This document shows positions 34,896 through 44,082 of a DNA stretch of 64,000 bases, in pieces (positions within the stretch are counted from its first letter, which is position 1; each line of letters starts with the position of its first letter). The position numbers were made by a program, and so were the translations under genes. The DNA comes from Chitinophagales bacterium (lineage in GTDB: Bacteria; Bacteroidota; Bacteroidia; Chitinophagales; CAIOSU01): the NCBI GenBank assembly GCA_040877935.1, contig JBBDNB010000040.1:1-64000 (forward strand), read 5' to 3'. The notes under the pieces were generated by a model. The model was not told the origin of the DNA, searched no databases, and saw only the letters and a list, made by a program, of their open reading frames with translations.

Positions 34896-34903
34896 TATTT
34901 TTG
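34896..34903 (+). promoter_or_regulatory. -7 box of the peptide deformylase promoter
   Basis: TATTTTTG matches TAnnTTTG exactly and lies 42 bases before the def start codon. A TTG at 34865-34867 is further than ideal. Confidence 0.45.
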
Positions 34904-34945
34904 CACTTGAGAGTACTGCTTCAGCAATTAATAAATTAAGCAATA

Positions 34946-35509
34946 ATGATTCTTCCAATAGTAGCTTTTGGCGACCCTGTGTTGAGACAGGAGACCAATG
35001 AAATTGATCAGAACTATCCAAAATTAAACGAGCTGATCGAAAACATGAAACAAACCATGCACAATGCTCCCGGTGTAGGGCTTGCTGCTCCACAGATAGG
35101 ACTGCCCATCAGGCTTTTTGTGGTTGATACCGAATCCATTTATGAAGATGAAAAAGGAAAAGAAGACCAGGGCATTCAAAAAGTATTTATCAATCCCATC
35201 ATAACAGAAGAATGGGGTAAAATATGGGACTTTGAAGAAGGCTGCCTGAGCATTCCGGGCATTCGCGAGAAAGTAAAGCGGCAGAGGAATATCAAAATTG
35301 AATATTACGATGAAAACTTTATCTTGAAAGAAGAAGCTTTTGACGGACTAAATGCCCGCGTGATACAGCACGAATATGATCATATTGAAGGTGTTTTGTT
35401 TACCGACCATTTGGGTGGGATGAAAAAAAGAAGGCTTCAGCGCAAATTAAGATCCATCAGCAAAGGAGATATAGATATTGCCTATAAAATGCGCTTCCCA
35501 AAAAAATAA
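34946..35509 (+). CDS. def: Peptide deformylase
   Basis: The 187-residue metalloenzyme removes the formyl group from nascent N-terminal Met. All three motifs are intact: GVGLAAPQ (43-50), EGCLS (98-102) with metal ligand Cys100, and HEYDH (142-146) with the two His ligands and catalytic Glu143. It is monocistronic, with promoter box TATTTTTG at 34896 and a hairpin downstream. Confidence 0.97.
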   Translation: MILPIVAFGDPVLRQETNEIDQNYPKLNELIENMKQTMHNAPGVGLAAPQIGLPIRLFVVDTESIYEDEKGKEDQGIQKVFINPIITEEWGKIWDFEEGCLSIPGIREKVKRQRNIKIEYYDENFILKEEAFDGLNARVIQHEYDHIEGVLFTDHLGGMKKRRLQRKLRSISKGDIDIAYKMRFPKK

Positions 35510-35527
35510 GCGGGATTCCTATTCACT

Positions 35528-35562
35528 TGGGTTGAGGTTTAAGCCCAAAACCAGCTTTTTTC
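35528..35562 (+). terminator. Probable terminator of def
   Basis: TTGGGTT and AAGCCCAA pair imperfectly around a 7-base loop, followed after a few bases by a seven-T run. Confidence 0.55.
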
Positions 35563-35717
35563 CTTAGGCTATTTTCCTGATTTATTCACATTTCTCTTTT
35601 TTTAAAGGAAAGTGTCTTTTTTTTAAGTCAATTCAATACCCTGAAATCATCAAAAAACAAGTTCTGGTGCATTTTAAAATTTCTACAATTTTAAAATTAT
35701 TTACCTTAGAAAGTAAT

Positions 35718-35779
35718 AACCTGATTACAATAATTATTTAAGGGTATTCAGAGCAATAAATAATTTCAGAATTCAGGTT
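35718..35779. repeat. Palindromic MITE-like element, copy B (62 bp)
   Basis: It begins AACCTGATTACAATAATT and ends with the near-inverted AATTTCAGAATTCAGGTT. Both halves align with copy C's ends and with the reverse complement of copy A. It ends 15 bases before the ATG of the PD40-OmpA gene, so it lies in the leader or promoter. The rest of the 276-base gap between def and this gene holds only the def terminator and AT-rich sequence. Confidence 0.75.
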
Positions 35780-35794
35780 AATAATTTGAGGAAT

Positions 35795-37780
35795 ATGTAC
35801 TTCAGGTGTTTTATCACAGTAATTATTTTGAGTTATTGCGTTGTTCTATCGCTGTCTGCTCAAAATAATGGACTCGATAAAAATGCTGTACGCATTAGCA
35901 AGGATAAAATAAAACCTGGAGCAGCAAATAGCCTGAAAACTGAAAAAGCAGCATTCGTTTTTCAAAATCTGCACAAATTAGATTTTTACCAGCACGAGAA
36001 TAATTTAAAGCGGCTTAAAAAATTTCATCAAAAGGAGAAATGGGAGGATTTATTGCCCTTGCTGGAAGATTATATTAGCAAATTCGGAATTTTGAACTTT
36101 GCGCATGACAGCGACTTGCTCTGGATGCTCGGCCAATTGTATGAAAAAAATAATGAAATAGAACACGCCAAATGGATTTACAGGATTTTGCTCAAAAACA
36201 TTAAGGAAGATGCAGACAAAGTGAGAAAGAACTTTGAAGCATATAATCCGGAAAAGCCCTCAGATTATGTGCCTATTGATTATTATTACGAATTGGTAGA
36301 ATACCGCAGGCAAATCGATACCATACAACCACCACAAGGGATATTGCTCAATATGGGAGACTCTATCAATTCTCCATATGCAGATTATGGGCCAGCATTA
36401 AACAGCAGTGATGATATATTGCTGTTTACATCTAAGCGCAATATTATGCGCAATAGAGGAGATGAATTTGTTAACGAGGATATTTTTTACAGCGAACGAC
36501 TAGGCCCCGACCAATGGACAGCTGCTCAAGCATATGAAGGAATTAACAGCGCTTACAATGAGGGCTCTGCTTGTCTGAGTCCTGACAATCAAATGATTTA
36601 TTTCGTGCGCTGCCATGCACCGGATGGTTTTGGAAATTGTGATATATACAGTGCCGAAAGAAAGAGAAACGGTTCCTGGGGAAATGTCAAAAACCTCGGC
36701 CCGAATGTAAACAGCGAAGAATGGGATTCTCATCCCGCGCTTAGCATAAGTGGTGACACTTTGTATTTTTCTTCGGGACGCAAAGGTGGTTTTGGCGGGA
36801 CTGATATTTATTATTCTGTAAAAGGGAAAAATGACAAATGGGGCAGAGCATACAATCTTGGCCCCAAGATAAATACCATAGGTGTAGAAGTCAGTCCGTT
36901 TATCCACCCTAAATTCAACCTGCTCTATTTTAGCTCAAACAATCAGTTGCTGAATTTTGGCAATTTCGACATTTACAAAAGCTACTATATCGATGGAGAT
37001 TGGACAGAGCCTAGAAATATTGGCCCATTGGTAAATGGCAAAGGTGATGAATTTTATTTCACAATAGATTCTGAATCGAAGCAGCTATTTTATGCCCGCT
37101 CCGAGGGAAAGAATATGGAAAACCTTAACCTCTATTCTTTTCCACTACCTATGGAAGCACAACCAATGGCTTACACCAATTTTTCAGGAGTTTTGATCGA
37201 TTCCAGTTCTGGAAAACCTTTGAAGGGGATGGTTTCTGTTATTGATTTGAGTAGAGGTATTGAAGTTGCGCCAAAATTTATAAGAGAAGACGGGAGTTTT
37301 GATTTCAACCTGATTGAAGACAATGAATATTTGCTCGTAATTCAGGGCGAAGATTTCTTTCGTATTGAGCAAGCATTCAGATTGAATCAGGATACAAGTT
37401 TCACTGTGAATGCAGAAATGATCAACAAAGTGCGCATCAAATTTGAGAGTATTGAATTTGCCAGCAACAGCGCTGAGATATTGCCTGAAATGAAAGGCGA
37501 CCTGATCAAACTCGTGGACTTTATGCTGGACAATCCGGATAAAAAATTAAAAATTGGCGGGCATACTGACTCAAAGGGCGACCCAGCTCACAATAACGAG
37601 CTATCACAAGACCGGGCAGATGCCATTAAAAAGTTTATCATCGACAAAGGTAAAATAGCTGAGGAGCGGATTATCGCCATAGGTTATGGCAGCTCAAAAC
37701 CGATCATTAAAGAAGAAAAAACCGATGAAGACCGCAGAATCAATCGCAGGGTAGAATTTGAGATTCTAAGAAGTTATTGA
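35795..37780 (+). CDS. PD40-repeat OmpA family protein
   Basis: The exported protein has signal peptide 'FITVIILSYCVVLSLSAQ', a helical TPR-like region (about 45-150) and a beta-propeller of WD40-like PD40 repeats ('GPALNSSDDILLFTSKR', 'SACLSPDNQMIYFVRC', 'HPALSISGDTLYFSSGRKGGFGGTDIYYS'). A carboxypeptidase-regulatory-like domain follows, then a C-terminal OmpA domain (about 550-660) with the peptidoglycan-binding 'GGHTDSKGDPAHNNELSQDRADAIKKFI' and 'RRINRRVEF'. This architecture is that of PorE-type T9SS-associated proteins, which anchor to peptidoglycan. I start at ATG 35795. TTG 35786 adds only three residues. Confidence 0.88.
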   Translation: MYFRCFITVIILSYCVVLSLSAQNNGLDKNAVRISKDKIKPGAANSLKTEKAAFVFQNLHKLDFYQHENNLKRLKKFHQKEKWEDLLPLLEDYISKFGILNFAHDSDLLWMLGQLYEKNNEIEHAKWIYRILLKNIKEDADKVRKNFEAYNPEKPSDYVPIDYYYELVEYRRQIDTIQPPQGILLNMGDSINSPYADYGPALNSSDDILLFTSKRNIMRNRGDEFVNEDIFYSERLGPDQWTAAQAYEGINSAYNEGSACLSPDNQMIYFVRCHAPDGFGNCDIYSAERKRNGSWGNVKNLGPNVNSEEWDSHPALSISGDTLYFSSGRKGGFGGTDIYYSVKGKNDKWGRAYNLGPKINTIGVEVSPFIHPKFNLLYFSSNNQLLNFGNFDIYKSYYIDGDWTEPRNIGPLVNGKGDEFYFTIDSESKQLFYARSEGKNMENLNLYSFPLPMEAQPMAYTNFSGVLIDSSSGKPLKGMVSVIDLSRGIEVAPKFIREDGSFDFNLIEDNEYLLVIQGEDFFRIEQAFRLNQDTSFTVNAEMINKVRIKFESIEFASNSAEILPEMKGDLIKLVDFMLDNPDKKLKIGGHTDSKGDPAHNNELSQDRADAIKKFIIDKGKIAEERIIAIGYGSSKPIIKEEKTDEDRRINRRVEFEILRSY

Positions 37781-37794
37781 TCTGAATTTGATAA

Positions 37795-39843
37795 TTACTG
37801 CCCTTCTTTGAAAAGCACTTGATCACCTTCAAATTCAAATTCACCAATTACTTTATATTCTGTCCTCCTGTTCATGGCACGGCCTTCAGGATTATCACTG
37901 CCATCGGGTTTTGTATTGGGTGCAATGGGTTGACTTTCGCCATAGCCTTTTGCAATTAACTGATCTTTTGACACGCCTTTTTCAAGCAAATAATCTACAC
38001 AGGCCTGCGCTCTTTTTTGGGATAAACGCTGATTGTAACCGGCTGATCCAATACTGTCGGTATGAGAAGAAAGCTCAAATATCAGGCTTTCATTTTCTGA
38101 GAGAATTGTATAAAGCTGATCAAGGGTTTCTTTTGATGCTTCATTGAGTTCTGCGCTGTTGTATGCATAATAAATATTGCTTAGCGTATAGGACTTGTCT
38201 TTTCTGATTTTTTCCAAAGTAGCATCCACTTCAAAAGTATCCGACTCAAAAACACCTTTCGTTTGGATGCTTTCAGTAAAAGTGAAATAGCCTTGTTTTT
38301 TAAATTCCATTTCAAAATCTTTACCGGCCTTCAGATTGTGAAAATAACTTGTAAGGTTCTTGTTTGAATCAATGGCAAAAAGTGCTCGTTTACCATTCTC
38401 AACACTGTAAATTGCTATGTCCACCCCTTTAAGCGGACTTGTTGTTGTAGAATCTACTTGTTCTTTAATTTTACCTTTTACAGCAAAATCGGGGACAAAC
38501 AAATCTTTGGCCATAAAAATATCATCGCAGCAGGTTTCACTTTTCAGACCAATGATACCGGGACGATTGGAAACGAAATAATAGCTTCGCCTGTCTTCTC
38601 CGGGGGCGTAAAACTGATCATCGGCACTGGAGTTGATTGGGTAACCCAGGTTAACTGGTTCAGTCCATTCTTGCAAACTTCCTTCAGCACTGAAATTGTC
38701 GAAACCGCCCAAGCCCGGATGCATATCAGAACTGAAATAAAGCAGGCCATGCTCCGCATAGTAAAGGGGTGTTTTTTCATTGCCCGAGGTGTTGATCACC
38801 GGGCCTAAATTGTTTACGCTATTTACTTTCCCGTTTTCACCAACCTCTGCATAATAAATATCATAGCCGCCTTCACCATCATTTCTGTCAGAGGAAAAAT
38901 AAAGGATGTCAAAATCTCCTTCAGACTCCGCAACGGCCGGATGTGTGTTGTTTGATTTGGATGCATTCACTTCATTTCCAAGTGCTACTGCTTCCGACCA
39001 TGATCCGCCAATTTTTGTAGTCTGAAATATCTTACAAGTGATATTGGCATTGCCTTCGTCCTGACATTTTGTAAAATATGCCCTTTTACCATCCGCAGAT
39101 AAGCTGAAATTACCGGAGTGGAAATCAGGACCATTGAATGGTGGAGACAAAGGTTTTACGGCTTTCCAATTTTCTCCTTTAGGAGCAGGTATTTTAGTAT
39201 AAATTCTGGAATAATGCTTTTTATTTCCCCGGTAAAATTGCTGATTTAGAATGCTATCCATATTCAATGAAGAATAATAAAATTCAGCATCATAAACACG
39301 TGGAGCATACTCTGTAAAAGGGCCATTTACAGGCCGCTCCAAATGTGTGACTTTATAATTCACCGAATCTTTAATCAATTTCTTGGCAAACTCACAGAAT
39401 TCAATTTTCTGTTTAGCCCTATCTGACCAGGGCGCGGTGTTTTTCTTTACTGCATCAGCGTAGGTATTTTTAGCTGCATCATATTTGCCTTGCATATTCA
39501 GCATCAATGCTTTGTAATAGTAGGTCTCGGCATTGGTATTGCCCGCGGAAATAGCTTTTTTAAAATGTGATTCTGCATTTTTATAGTCTCTGGCTTCCAT
39601 GTAGCAGTAGGCAATTTTGTAAAACAGTTGATTGTTGCCTGGGCGTTCCTCCAAAAAACTTTTATAGAGCTCCATAGCCTGAAAATAATTGCCATATTCA
39701 AATGCATTGTCAGCGAATTTCAGCTTTTTCTTGTAGGGCAAATCTTTGAGGGGATCCTGTTTTTCTGCATTGGAGTTTTCCTGCGCAAAAAGCAGGTATG
39801 GTAAGACAATAGCAAGTATAAAGATTAGGGATTTAAATTTCAT
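37795..39843 (-). CDS. PD40-repeat OmpA family protein (PorE-like) in the SprF cluster
   Basis: The 682-residue exported protein has a signal peptide, TPR helices at about 40-140 ('GNYFQAMELYKSFLEERPGNNQLFYKIAYCYMEARDYKNAESHFKKAI'), PD40 repeats ('SLSADGKRAYFTKC', 'DILYFSSDRNDGEGGYDIYYA') and a C-terminal OmpA domain (about 555-665) with 'SSHTDSIGSAGYNQRLSQKRAQACVDYLLEKGV' and 'NRRTEYKV'. It binds peptidoglycan and links outer-membrane machinery to the wall. It follows the PorP/SprF gene by 24 bases, which in turn follows the T9SS adhesin. This three-gene set is the familiar adhesin-SprF-OmpA cluster. It is a divergent relative of the preceding gene and they converge. Confidence 0.9.
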   Translation of the reverse strand: MKFKSLIFILAIVLPYLLFAQENSNAEKQDPLKDLPYKKKLKFADNAFEYGNYFQAMELYKSFLEERPGNNQLFYKIAYCYMEARDYKNAESHFKKAISAGNTNAETYYYKALMLNMQGKYDAAKNTYADAVKKNTAPWSDRAKQKIEFCEFAKKLIKDSVNYKVTHLERPVNGPFTEYAPRVYDAEFYYSSLNMDSILNQQFYRGNKKHYSRIYTKIPAPKGENWKAVKPLSPPFNGPDFHSGNFSLSADGKRAYFTKCQDEGNANITCKIFQTTKIGGSWSEAVALGNEVNASKSNNTHPAVAESEGDFDILYFSSDRNDGEGGYDIYYAEVGENGKVNSVNNLGPVINTSGNEKTPLYYAEHGLLYFSSDMHPGLGGFDNFSAEGSLQEWTEPVNLGYPINSSADDQFYAPGEDRRSYYFVSNRPGIIGLKSETCCDDIFMAKDLFVPDFAVKGKIKEQVDSTTTSPLKGVDIAIYSVENGKRALFAIDSNKNLTSYFHNLKAGKDFEMEFKKQGYFTFTESIQTKGVFESDTFEVDATLEKIRKDKSYTLSNIYYAYNSAELNEASKETLDQLYTILSENESLIFELSSHTDSIGSAGYNQRLSQKRAQACVDYLLEKGVSKDQLIAKGYGESQPIAPNTKPDGSDNPEGRAMNRRTEYKVIGEFEFEGDQVLFKEGQ

Positions 39844-39867
39844 TATAAATCTTCTGTTAGTTGTTTA

Positions 39868-40857
39868 TTAAAATCTCGGACAATACAGCGATGGATCTAC
39901 TTCGGGAACAGGCACATAAGGAGCGGTATAAGTCAATGATAATTCCGCAGCTCCATTTGTGGCATTCAATGTGGAAGCATTAACATCATATGACAATCCA
40001 AGTTTAAAGCTGTGGTACTGAAGTCCTACATAAGGTATTACAGCATCTTTTACGCGGTAAAATGCTCCGAGCAAGAGCTCGGTTTTTTCTTTGAGGTTGA
40101 TGGCAGAAGCAAGTCCGAAATTATGCTGTGAAGCTTTGGCCTGATGCATATATAAATAGGCAGGTAAAAGCGAAATTTTATCGTTCAACCGCCAGTCAAA
40201 GCTCAGGTTCGCATTGTATCTTCTTGGTACATTACCGGCTCTGCTTTGGTCGGAAAAAGAAATTTCAGGTTCTAAAATATGAAATGCTGCTACACCAAAT
40301 GAAAAACGCAAGTCTTCCGATAGCCTGGAGTTCCATGCAATGCCTATATTTAAATCAAAATTGGCAGCATTGCCCGCAAGACCCTGATCCGCCCCTCCTC
40401 CAACAAAATTATTGAGCTCATCATATTGGTCTCCAAATTTAATATCCTGCAAACTATACTGAAGATAACCACCCTGAAGCCCAAATGACAATGCGTGATT
40501 TTTTGCAATTACTTTGTGATACGCTACAGAAGCCATAAAATTGACACGCTTTAAATTTGCTCCGGCAGAACGGTCATTCACAAAATAGGCACCCACACCA
40601 ATCATATCACTATTTTTCAATCGAATAGGTGCATCTGCAGATAAGCCTGGTGTTGAAAAAGAAGTTCTTCCATTGATTGGTCCCGGCCACTGATTGCGAT
40701 AAATTGCTGTAGCCCTAAAGCTTCCATCAAAGTTTCCCGTCATTGCCGGATTAAAAAAGACTGGTACATTAAAAAATTGTGAGAAATGCACATCCTGGGC
40801 TTTTAGCAATTCACTCCCGAATGTGAAAATTATAATAACGACAATTAATTTTTTCAT
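39868..40857 (-). CDS. PorP/SprF family type IX secretion membrane protein
   Basis: The 329-residue protein has a signal peptide ('LIVVIIIFTFGSELLKA') and the invariant PorP/SprF opening 'QDVHFSQFFNVPVFFNPAMTGNFDGSFRATAIYRNQWPG', followed by outer-membrane barrel strands to 'ELSLTYTAPY'. SprF-like proteins are dedicated partners for secretion or attachment of a co-encoded type-B CTD adhesin such as SprB. Here the upstream neighbour (41003-42724) is exactly such a protein, and the downstream neighbour is a PorE-like OmpA protein. Confidence 0.94.
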   Translation of the reverse strand: MKKLIVVIIIFTFGSELLKAQDVHFSQFFNVPVFFNPAMTGNFDGSFRATAIYRNQWPGPINGRTSFSTPGLSADAPIRLKNSDMIGVGAYFVNDRSAGANLKRVNFMASVAYHKVIAKNHALSFGLQGGYLQYSLQDIKFGDQYDELNNFVGGGADQGLAGNAANFDLNIGIAWNSRLSEDLRFSFGVAAFHILEPEISFSDQSRAGNVPRRYNANLSFDWRLNDKISLLPAYLYMHQAKASQHNFGLASAINLKEKTELLLGAFYRVKDAVIPYVGLQYHSFKLGLSYDVNASTLNATNGAAELSLTYTAPYVPVPEVDPSLYCPRF

Positions 40858-40866
40858 CTGTTTAAA

Positions 40867-40958
40867 ATTTTTCTGCTTGTTCCAAAAATGCAGAAAAATT
40901 TCTGCACAGATGGAACCGCTTCGCTCTCACATGAATTTATTTTAATCATCTTCATGTG
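40867..40958 (-). promoter_or_regulatory. Two hairpins between the adhesin and PorP/SprF genes
   Basis: TTTTTCTGC pairs with GCAGAAAAA (40868-40896) and CACATGAA pairs with TTCATGTG (40928-40958). Neither has a clear T-run on the minus strand, so they may be mRNA-stability or attenuator structures that set different levels for adhesin and SprF. Confidence 0.4.
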
Positions 40959-41002
40959 TGATTTTTGATTAAAAAAATTCATGCTTGTTTGGATTATTAA
41001 TT

Positions 41003-42724
41003 TTATCTAACGAGAACAAAATCACCGGATTCACTTACACGACTTCCATTTGGAAGTTCAATGTCGGCTCTGAAAAGATAAGTGTCCATAGCTTGTAGTG
41101 TTCCTTTATATCGCCCATCCCAGTTTCCTGCATTATCTGTATAGATCAATTCCCCCCAGCGATTGTATATTTTGAACTCCAGCACTTCCACTCCTTCACT
41201 CTTGATAATTTCATAATTGTCATTGTGGCCATCCCCATTGGGAGTGAAACCCTCTGGAAATACATAAAGCGTATGGTCAACGTTAACAACTACAGTATCT
41301 GTTTTTCTACAACCATTCTCATCTATTACTGTAACAATATAACTGGTTGTGGAATCGGGAGAAGCTGTCACATATTCACCGGTAGTGTTATTTAATCCAG
41401 CATCCGGCTCCCATAAGTACTCGTAAAAAGGAGCACCTCCCGCAGTGTATATTACCTCAAGGTCGGTTGATGTGCCATATGAAATTGTAACATCGGCACT
41501 TGCCTCAAGCTCAAGACTGTCCGGTTCATAAATTACAAGCGTATCTGTTGCCTGGCAATTGTTAGCATCGGTGATAGTAAGGCTATATTCGCCTGGCGAT
41601 AGACCGGAAATACTATCTCCGCTTAATCCCGGGGCATTCCATTCGTAAGTGAAATCCGGGGTTCCGATAATCGCATCTACAACTATAACTCCATCATTAT
41701 TTCCGTAACAACTCACATCATTCACATTTGAATAATCAAGGCTTGGACTCGGTCTGGCCAGAGCATATGCTTCGTATTGATAAGTGTCCCAGCCATTAAT
41801 TGCTAAAGTATTGAAAGCACCAGATACTCCGCCCGGATTGGGGCGTGTGCTTTCCCATTGTGGAACACCTTCCCAGTGTGCTACTTCGCTCCAGTCGCCA
41901 TCGGATGCAGCATCGTAGAAGAAAGTAAGATCAACAGCGCCCTGACCTTCTGTGGTATCAATCAGGTGATAAAATTCGGGGTTGATCTCGCAAATATCCG
42001 GGGCAGTTTCACTTCTGTCAAATCCTTCACTCGTAGCATCCACATTAGCCATTCTTACTTCAAAGGTTTTGGGGTTGGATACTGGCGGAGTGATTGTAAT
42101 AGGTCGATAACGCTGAGTGCCAATAGATGAACCTACGGGAAAAAGATAAGTAGTATCCCTGTTCATTTCCCTGGAAAGCCTGCCATCAGCAAGACTGCTT
42201 ACAAAACCTGTTGTTCGTGAAACTGCACTTACTCCGGGGTTTATCACAAACATTTTACTGGTATCAGTGGCCAATTCCCTGTCATTGAGCTCTAAAAGAC
42301 TGTTGACTTTGGCATCAATGGTTTGTGTTTTAATTCCTGTTCCTGTCAATTGCAAGTGGTAAAATTCCGTAACGGAATCACCGGTGATCAATTGATTGGC
42401 ACCGTACAATTCTACTGTGCTTGAATCTGCTATAAAGACCCCGCTATTTTCCCAGTGTCTTTCCACTTCGTAGCGGCCTTTGGCCATTCCACCTGTTGCG
42501 GTATCAGTATTGATAAAGTCCTCTTCTATAATAAAACGCCCCGCATTACTGATGTATCCCGTTTCATTGTTTACCGAATTGGTTTTTACAATTACCAGTG
42601 CACTGTCCTTGATGGAAATAAGTGCCCCGTTGTTGTTGACCAGTGCCTGGGAAAAAACACTGAATAAGGATCCTGCGAACAGGAGCAATGTTAAAAACAA
42701 TTCTTTATAATAATTGATCTTCAT
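41003..42724 (-). CDS. T9SS type-B sorting domain protein with SprB-like repeat
   Basis: The 573-residue surface protein has a signal peptide at the N-terminus ('ELFLTLLLFAGSLFSVFSQA'), a beta-rich stalk, one SprB repeat at about 331-398 ('NDVSCYGNNDGVIVVDAIIGTPDFTYEW..GLSPGEYSLTITDANNC') and a PKD/Ig-like unit. The C-terminal gliding-motility-type sorting domain is at about 487-573 ('VFPEGFTPNGDGHNDNYEI', 'FKIYNRWGELIYTDNAGNWDGRYKGTLQAMDTYLFR'). The T9SS exports it and the CTD is the signal. It heads the adhesin, SprF, OmpA cluster. It is likely an adhesin or gliding-related filament protein, and the organism may glide. Confidence 0.92.
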   Translation of the reverse strand: MKINYYKELFLTLLLFAGSLFSVFSQALVNNNGALISIKDSALVIVKTNSVNNETGYISNAGRFIIEEDFINTDTATGGMAKGRYEVERHWENSGVFIADSSTVELYGANQLITGDSVTEFYHLQLTGTGIKTQTIDAKVNSLLELNDRELATDTSKMFVINPGVSAVSRTTGFVSSLADGRLSREMNRDTTYLFPVGSSIGTQRYRPITITPPVSNPKTFEVRMANVDATSEGFDRSETAPDICEINPEFYHLIDTTEGQGAVDLTFFYDAASDGDWSEVAHWEGVPQWESTRPNPGGVSGAFNTLAINGWDTYQYEAYALARPSPSLDYSNVNDVSCYGNNDGVIVVDAIIGTPDFTYEWNAPGLSGDSISGLSPGEYSLTITDANNCQATDTLVIYEPDSLELEASADVTISYGTSTDLEVIYTAGGAPFYEYLWEPDAGLNNTTGEYVTASPDSTTSYIVTVIDENGCRKTDTVVVNVDHTLYVFPEGFTPNGDGHNDNYEIIKSEGVEVLEFKIYNRWGELIYTDNAGNWDGRYKGTLQAMDTYLFRADIELPNGSRVSESGDFVLVR

Positions 42725-42809
42725 TATAATTTCAGCTTAAGTATATGGCAAAAATTGTAGGTCTAAGTTAAGAATATTTATAGTTTCTCCTGTAAGGGCA
42801 AAACTGGTT

Positions 42810-43883
42810 TTATTGCAATACGGAAAGTGTCATATGATGCGAATCGTGGGTGCTTGGCCACACAACGGCATTTAAAGTTCCAAAGATTCCATCAGTGTAT
42901 CCCTGTACCCTTAAGGTATAAGAATTTCCTACTGTTAGTCCGCTGATCACTTTTGTAAATGTACAGCTCCAGGGAGTAATAGTGCCGGTAACATCATCAT
43001 AGCTTTGCATGGTAGTGTTTGTTCCACCTATGGTGCTATTGTTTGTAGTGTTTCTTACCCTAAAAAGCACATTGGCCATAGAATTGGTATAGGCAAAACC
43101 CGAAGCAGAAAACATTACCAAAGCAGTTGATTTGGTAGCTGTAAAAGTCAAGGTGCTTAATCCGGGCACATTGGAATATGAAGCAGCCGTAATTTCAATA
43201 TTAGAAGTAAGTGAGGTGCTAACTACATCTGCTGTGGGGCCGGGAGGTCCTTGTGGTCCTGTCGCTCCCTGAGGGCCTGTTGCGCCTTGAGGCCCGGCTG
43301 GTCCTGTTTGACCGATTGGCCCCTGTGGCCCTGTTGGTCCAGGATCGCCTTGCGGCCCCTGTGGACCTGTCTGACCTATTGGTCCTTGAGGGCCTGTGGG
43401 ACCAGGGTCACCTTGAGGTCCCTGCGGGCCTTGCGGGCCTTGCGGGCCTTGCGGGCCAGTTTGACCAATCGGTCCCTGTGGACCGGGGTCGCCTTGAGGA
43501 CCTTGTGAACCAGGATCGCCCTGTGGTCCTGCCGGCCCGGGACTACCTTGCGGACCTTGAGGGCCTGTTGCTCCCGTGGGACCAACTGGTCCTTGCGGAC
43601 CCTGTGGGCCGGGCGTTCCTACTGCCCTAACCCAAACAACTCCATCAAAATACCAAAACTGGTCATAATCGGTATCATAGACCATTAGCCCCCGAGCAGG
43701 ACTGGCAATGGCATTTCTTTCCGTAGAATCCATTCGGGGAATCAGTATGCCTTTCTCACTAGATGATAAGTCGAGAATAGCACTGGGGTCGGGGTTGAGT
43801 GTACCCACTCCAACATTATCCTGGGCAAAAAGAAATGCTACACTAAATACCAGTGCAGCAAGAATCAGAATATTTTTTTTCAC
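42810..43883 (-). CDS. Secreted collagen-like protein
   Basis: The 357-residue protein has signal peptide '[18 protein letters not shown]' and a Bacteroidota N-terminal module ('[28 protein letters not shown]') often found on surface-exposed proteins. An uninterrupted collagen-like stretch of 43 Gly-X-Y triplets follows at residues 89-217, and then a 140-residue beta-sandwich-like C-terminal domain rich in Thr and Ser. Many triplets are GPQ. Without prolyl hydroxylase the trimer would rely on GPQ/GDP charge pairing. A 21-residue motif ([21 protein letters not shown]) recurs. No T9SS CTD is recognised. Next to the T9SS adhesin cluster, it is probably a surface fibre. Confidence 0.9.
   Translation of the reverse strand: MKKNILILAALVFSVAFLFAQDNVGVGTLNPDPSAILDLSSSEKGILIPRMDSTERNAIASPARGLMVYDTDYDQFWYFDGVVWVRAVGTPGPQGPQGPVGPTGATGPQGPQGSPGPAGPQGDPGSQGPQGDPGPQGPIGQTGPQGPQGPQGPQGPQGDPGPTGPQGPIGQTGPQGPQGDPGPTGPQGPIGQTGPAGPQGATGPQGATGPQGPPGPTADVVSTSLTSNIEITAASYSNVPGLSTLTFTATKSTALVMFSASGFAYTNSMANVLFRVRNTTNNSTIGGTNTTMQSYDDVTGTITPWSCTFTKVISGLTVGNSYTLRVQGYTDGIFGTLNAVVWPSTHDSHHMTLSVLQ
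43233..43619. repeat. Collagen-coding tandem repeat
   Basis: The 387 bases encode 43 consecutive Gly-X-Y triplets in 9-base units. On the plus strand the units read as GGCCCTTGCGG-like, so the region is locally GC-rich and prone to slippage and length variation. Confidence 0.9.
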
Positions 43884-44082
43884 GACAACATTTTTTTAAA
43901 TGACGACTAATATAGAATTGACGATCAAGCTGACTAAATTAATCAAAGTGTAAGGTTTTTTCAAGTATTATTTTTCAATCTATAAATATAGAGTTTATTG
44001 GAGTATTGTTATTCTTTCAATTTTGATACATCATCCTTATTTTGCATTGCATTCAAATTGAGTGAAATTTATTTATACTTTT

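Noticed and set aside
43253-43630. 125-codon plus-strand ORF opposite the collagen repeat
   Set aside because: A 9-base repeat keeps several frames open by chance. The repetitive Leu/Val/Arg protein has no start signal or domain.
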